Positions 63,001 to 64,000 of a DNA stretch of 64,000 nucleotides are shown here, piece after piece (positions within the stretch are counted from its first letter, which is position 1; each line of letters begins with the position of its first letter). The notes under the pieces were generated by a model that worked only from the letters and a program-made list of their open reading frames with translations, was not told where the DNA came from and did no database searches. This DNA is from Vibrio rumoiensis (GTDB lineage: Bacteria > Pseudomonadota > Gammaproteobacteria > Enterobacterales > Vibrionaceae). Location: contig NZ_AP018686.1 of NCBI RefSeq assembly GCF_002218045.2, forward strand, positions 62,001 to 126,000, written 5' to 3'. The position numbers and the translations under genes are program-made.

Positions 63001-63780
63001 ATGAAGTTAGCGCCTGTGATGTTTGTTGGTCATGGCTCTCCAATGTTTGCCATTGAGCAAAGTCATGCACGTGATTTACTTGAACAGCATCGAACGGTGT
63101 TTGATGGCGTTAAAGCGATTGTGATTGTTTCTGCGCATTGGGTGACCAATGGTTTTACTGGCGTGACGTCAGATAAAGCGCCGCAAACCATTCATGACTT
63201 TGGTGGTTTTCCCACACAGTTATATCAATTGGAATATCCGGCATCAGGATCGCCTGAATTAGCGAAGGCAATTCAGAGCTTATTGGAAGCCGACGGTTTG
63301 GATGTTCGGTTGCAAGATCAGCGTGGTTTAGACCATGGTGCTTGGGTGCCATTAATGCATTTAGTGCCAAATGCAACTATTCCAGTGGTTCAGGTGTCTA
63401 TCAATTCGCATGCCTCTGGTGATGATGTTTATCGCCTAGGTGAGCAACTGGGTTGTTTACGTGAACAAGGTATCGCCGTGATTGGGTCAGGGTCGATTAC
63501 TCACAATTTACGTGATCTTGTTTTGGACTCAAAGCAGGCGGCCGATTATGTGGTGGAATTTGAACAATGGGTTCGGCTGCAAATCACGGAGTGTAATCCA
63601 CAAGCCTTGCTAGATGCTCCAAACTTACAAGCGCATTTTTTTCGTGCTCATCCTACTCATGAGCATTATCTACCCCTGCTCGTTGCGTTAGGTGCTAGTC
63701 GCCATCGTGATCAGGTTTCAGTGATTGAAGGTGGTATTCAGCACCACGCTTTATCAATGGAATCGTATTTGTGGCAGTAA
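63001..63780 (+). CDS. DODA-type extradiol dioxygenase (YgiD family)
   Basis: 259 residues from the ATG at 63001 (GGAGAG upstream). Metal-binding His are in VGHGSPM (~11), VSAHWVT (~44), LDHGAWVPL (~108) and THEHY (~217). The class III LigB fold opens catechols such as DOPA; YgiD has about this length. It acts on a catechol or related aromatic, with a DoxX gene after it. Confidence 0.9.
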   Translation: MKLAPVMFVGHGSPMFAIEQSHARDLLEQHRTVFDGVKAIVIVSAHWVTNGFTGVTSDKAPQTIHDFGGFPTQLYQLEYPASGSPELAKAIQSLLEADGLDVRLQDQRGLDHGAWVPLMHLVPNATIPVVQVSINSHASGDDVYRLGEQLGCLREQGIAVIGSGSITHNLRDLVLDSKQAADYVVEFEQWVRLQITECNPQALLDAPNLQAHFFRAHPTHEHYLPLLVALGASRHRDQVSVIEGGIQHHALSMESYLWQ

Positions 63781-63816
63781 CTTTTATTTAGCCTGTTTTA
63801 TTCATAAGGATATTTT

Positions 63817-64000
63817 ATGTCAGTTTTACAACGTATTTTGCACTCACCAGCGAGCCTAGCGCCACTAATGTTACGTGTACCTGTTGGGGTGATTTTAATG
63901 GGGCATGGAGCTCAAAAATTATTTGGTTGGTTTGGCGGAGGTGGCCTTGCTGGCACGGGGCAATTTATGGCGTCATTAGGGTTAAATCCTGGTGAGCTAA
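63817..64000 (+). CDS. DoxX family membrane protein, 3' truncated
   Basis: Only the first ~61 residues are in the window. The frame reads MSVLQRILHS, then APLMLRVPVGVILMGHGAQKLFGWFGG, the DoxX N-terminal helix with its conserved GxQKLFGW motif. ATAAGGAT is the ribosome site. It lies 36 bp after the dioxygenase gene and is likely co-transcribed. DoxX proteins are small membrane proteins linked to redox or aromatic stress. Confidence 0.85.
   Translation, partial: MSVLQRILHSPASLAPLMLRVPVGVILMGHGAQKLFGWFGGGGLAGTGQFMASLGLNPGEL

Noticed and set aside
1..64000. CRISPR arrays, tRNA or rRNA genes, integron attC sites
   Set aside because: No regularly spaced repeats, cloverleaf-like or rRNA-like stretches were seen by eye; subtle ones could be missed.

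Overview
The window looks like a chromosomal segment of a marine gammaproteobacterium of the Vibrionaceae, most likely a Vibrio. The grounds are a thermostable-hemolysin (T_hemolysin) gene, a chitinase of Vibrio ChiA2-like architecture, E. coli-like proVWX, RhlE, PyrC, YjjG and YcbX proteins, moderate to low GC, and a Vibrio-type TATACCCAAGT(G/A)ACTTCAAGAT repeat. I saw no rRNA, tRNA, CRISPR array, transposase or integrase gene.

Layout. 1-8 kb: housekeeping and accessory genes: a truncated old-yellow-enzyme reductase, DUF2937, a GNAT, an orphan MetQ lipoprotein behind candidate MetJ boxes, two tandem alpha/beta-hydrolase-like paralogues, YjjG, DUF2938 opposite a MerR regulator, and a CosR/EctR-like MarR regulator. 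8.3-11.2 kb: a 957-residue secreted phosphatase-superfamily protein. 11.3-15.8 kb: proV-proW-proX with a second, diverged proX. 16.3-20.6 kb: a five-gene operon (T_hemolysin, AMP-dependent acyl ligase, TenA/heme-oxygenase-like diiron-type protein, SDR, TPR protein) that looks like an uncharacterised acyl-product pathway. 20.6-39 kb: chitinase, fhs, a BCCT transporter, pyrC, a YcbX-like MOSC-ferredoxin, a HAD phosphatase, a LuxR-type response regulator with an unusual receiver, an EamA exporter with a LysR regulator, katG and rhlE. fhs and pyrC each carry a PurR-like operator.

39.7-60.3 kb is the most distinctive region. About 20.6 kb of sugar or polyol catabolic genes lies between two identical 50-bp direct repeats. 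Both repeats are the 3' end of one GNAT acetyltransferase gene. Removing the segment would rebuild a tightly overlapping operon (soxR, RRF-like gene, GNAT, GNAT), so I read it as a genomic island inserted into the GNAT 3' end. It encodes a ribose-type ABC importer, a SorC regulator, aldo/keto reductase, GlpD-like FAD dehydrogenase, LsrF/DhnA-type aldolase, FGGY kinase, iron alcohol dehydrogenase, CoA-acylating semialdehyde dehydrogenase, a 1513-residue secreted protein with two c-type heme sites, two beta-propeller regions and two NPCBM-like domains, a tail-to-tail pair of IclR regulators, and an SMP-30 lactonase. Together these suggest uptake, phosphorylation, oxidation and aldol cleavage of an unidentified carbohydrate, with an exported redox protein acting on a glycan or sugar.

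60.3-64 kb: the rest of the soxR operon with a SoxR-box-like promoter, a 267-bp MITE-like element that supplies the stop codon of a LysR gene, and a divergent DODA-type dioxygenase plus a truncated DoxX gene. Functions are inferred from motifs read by eye; no database search was run.
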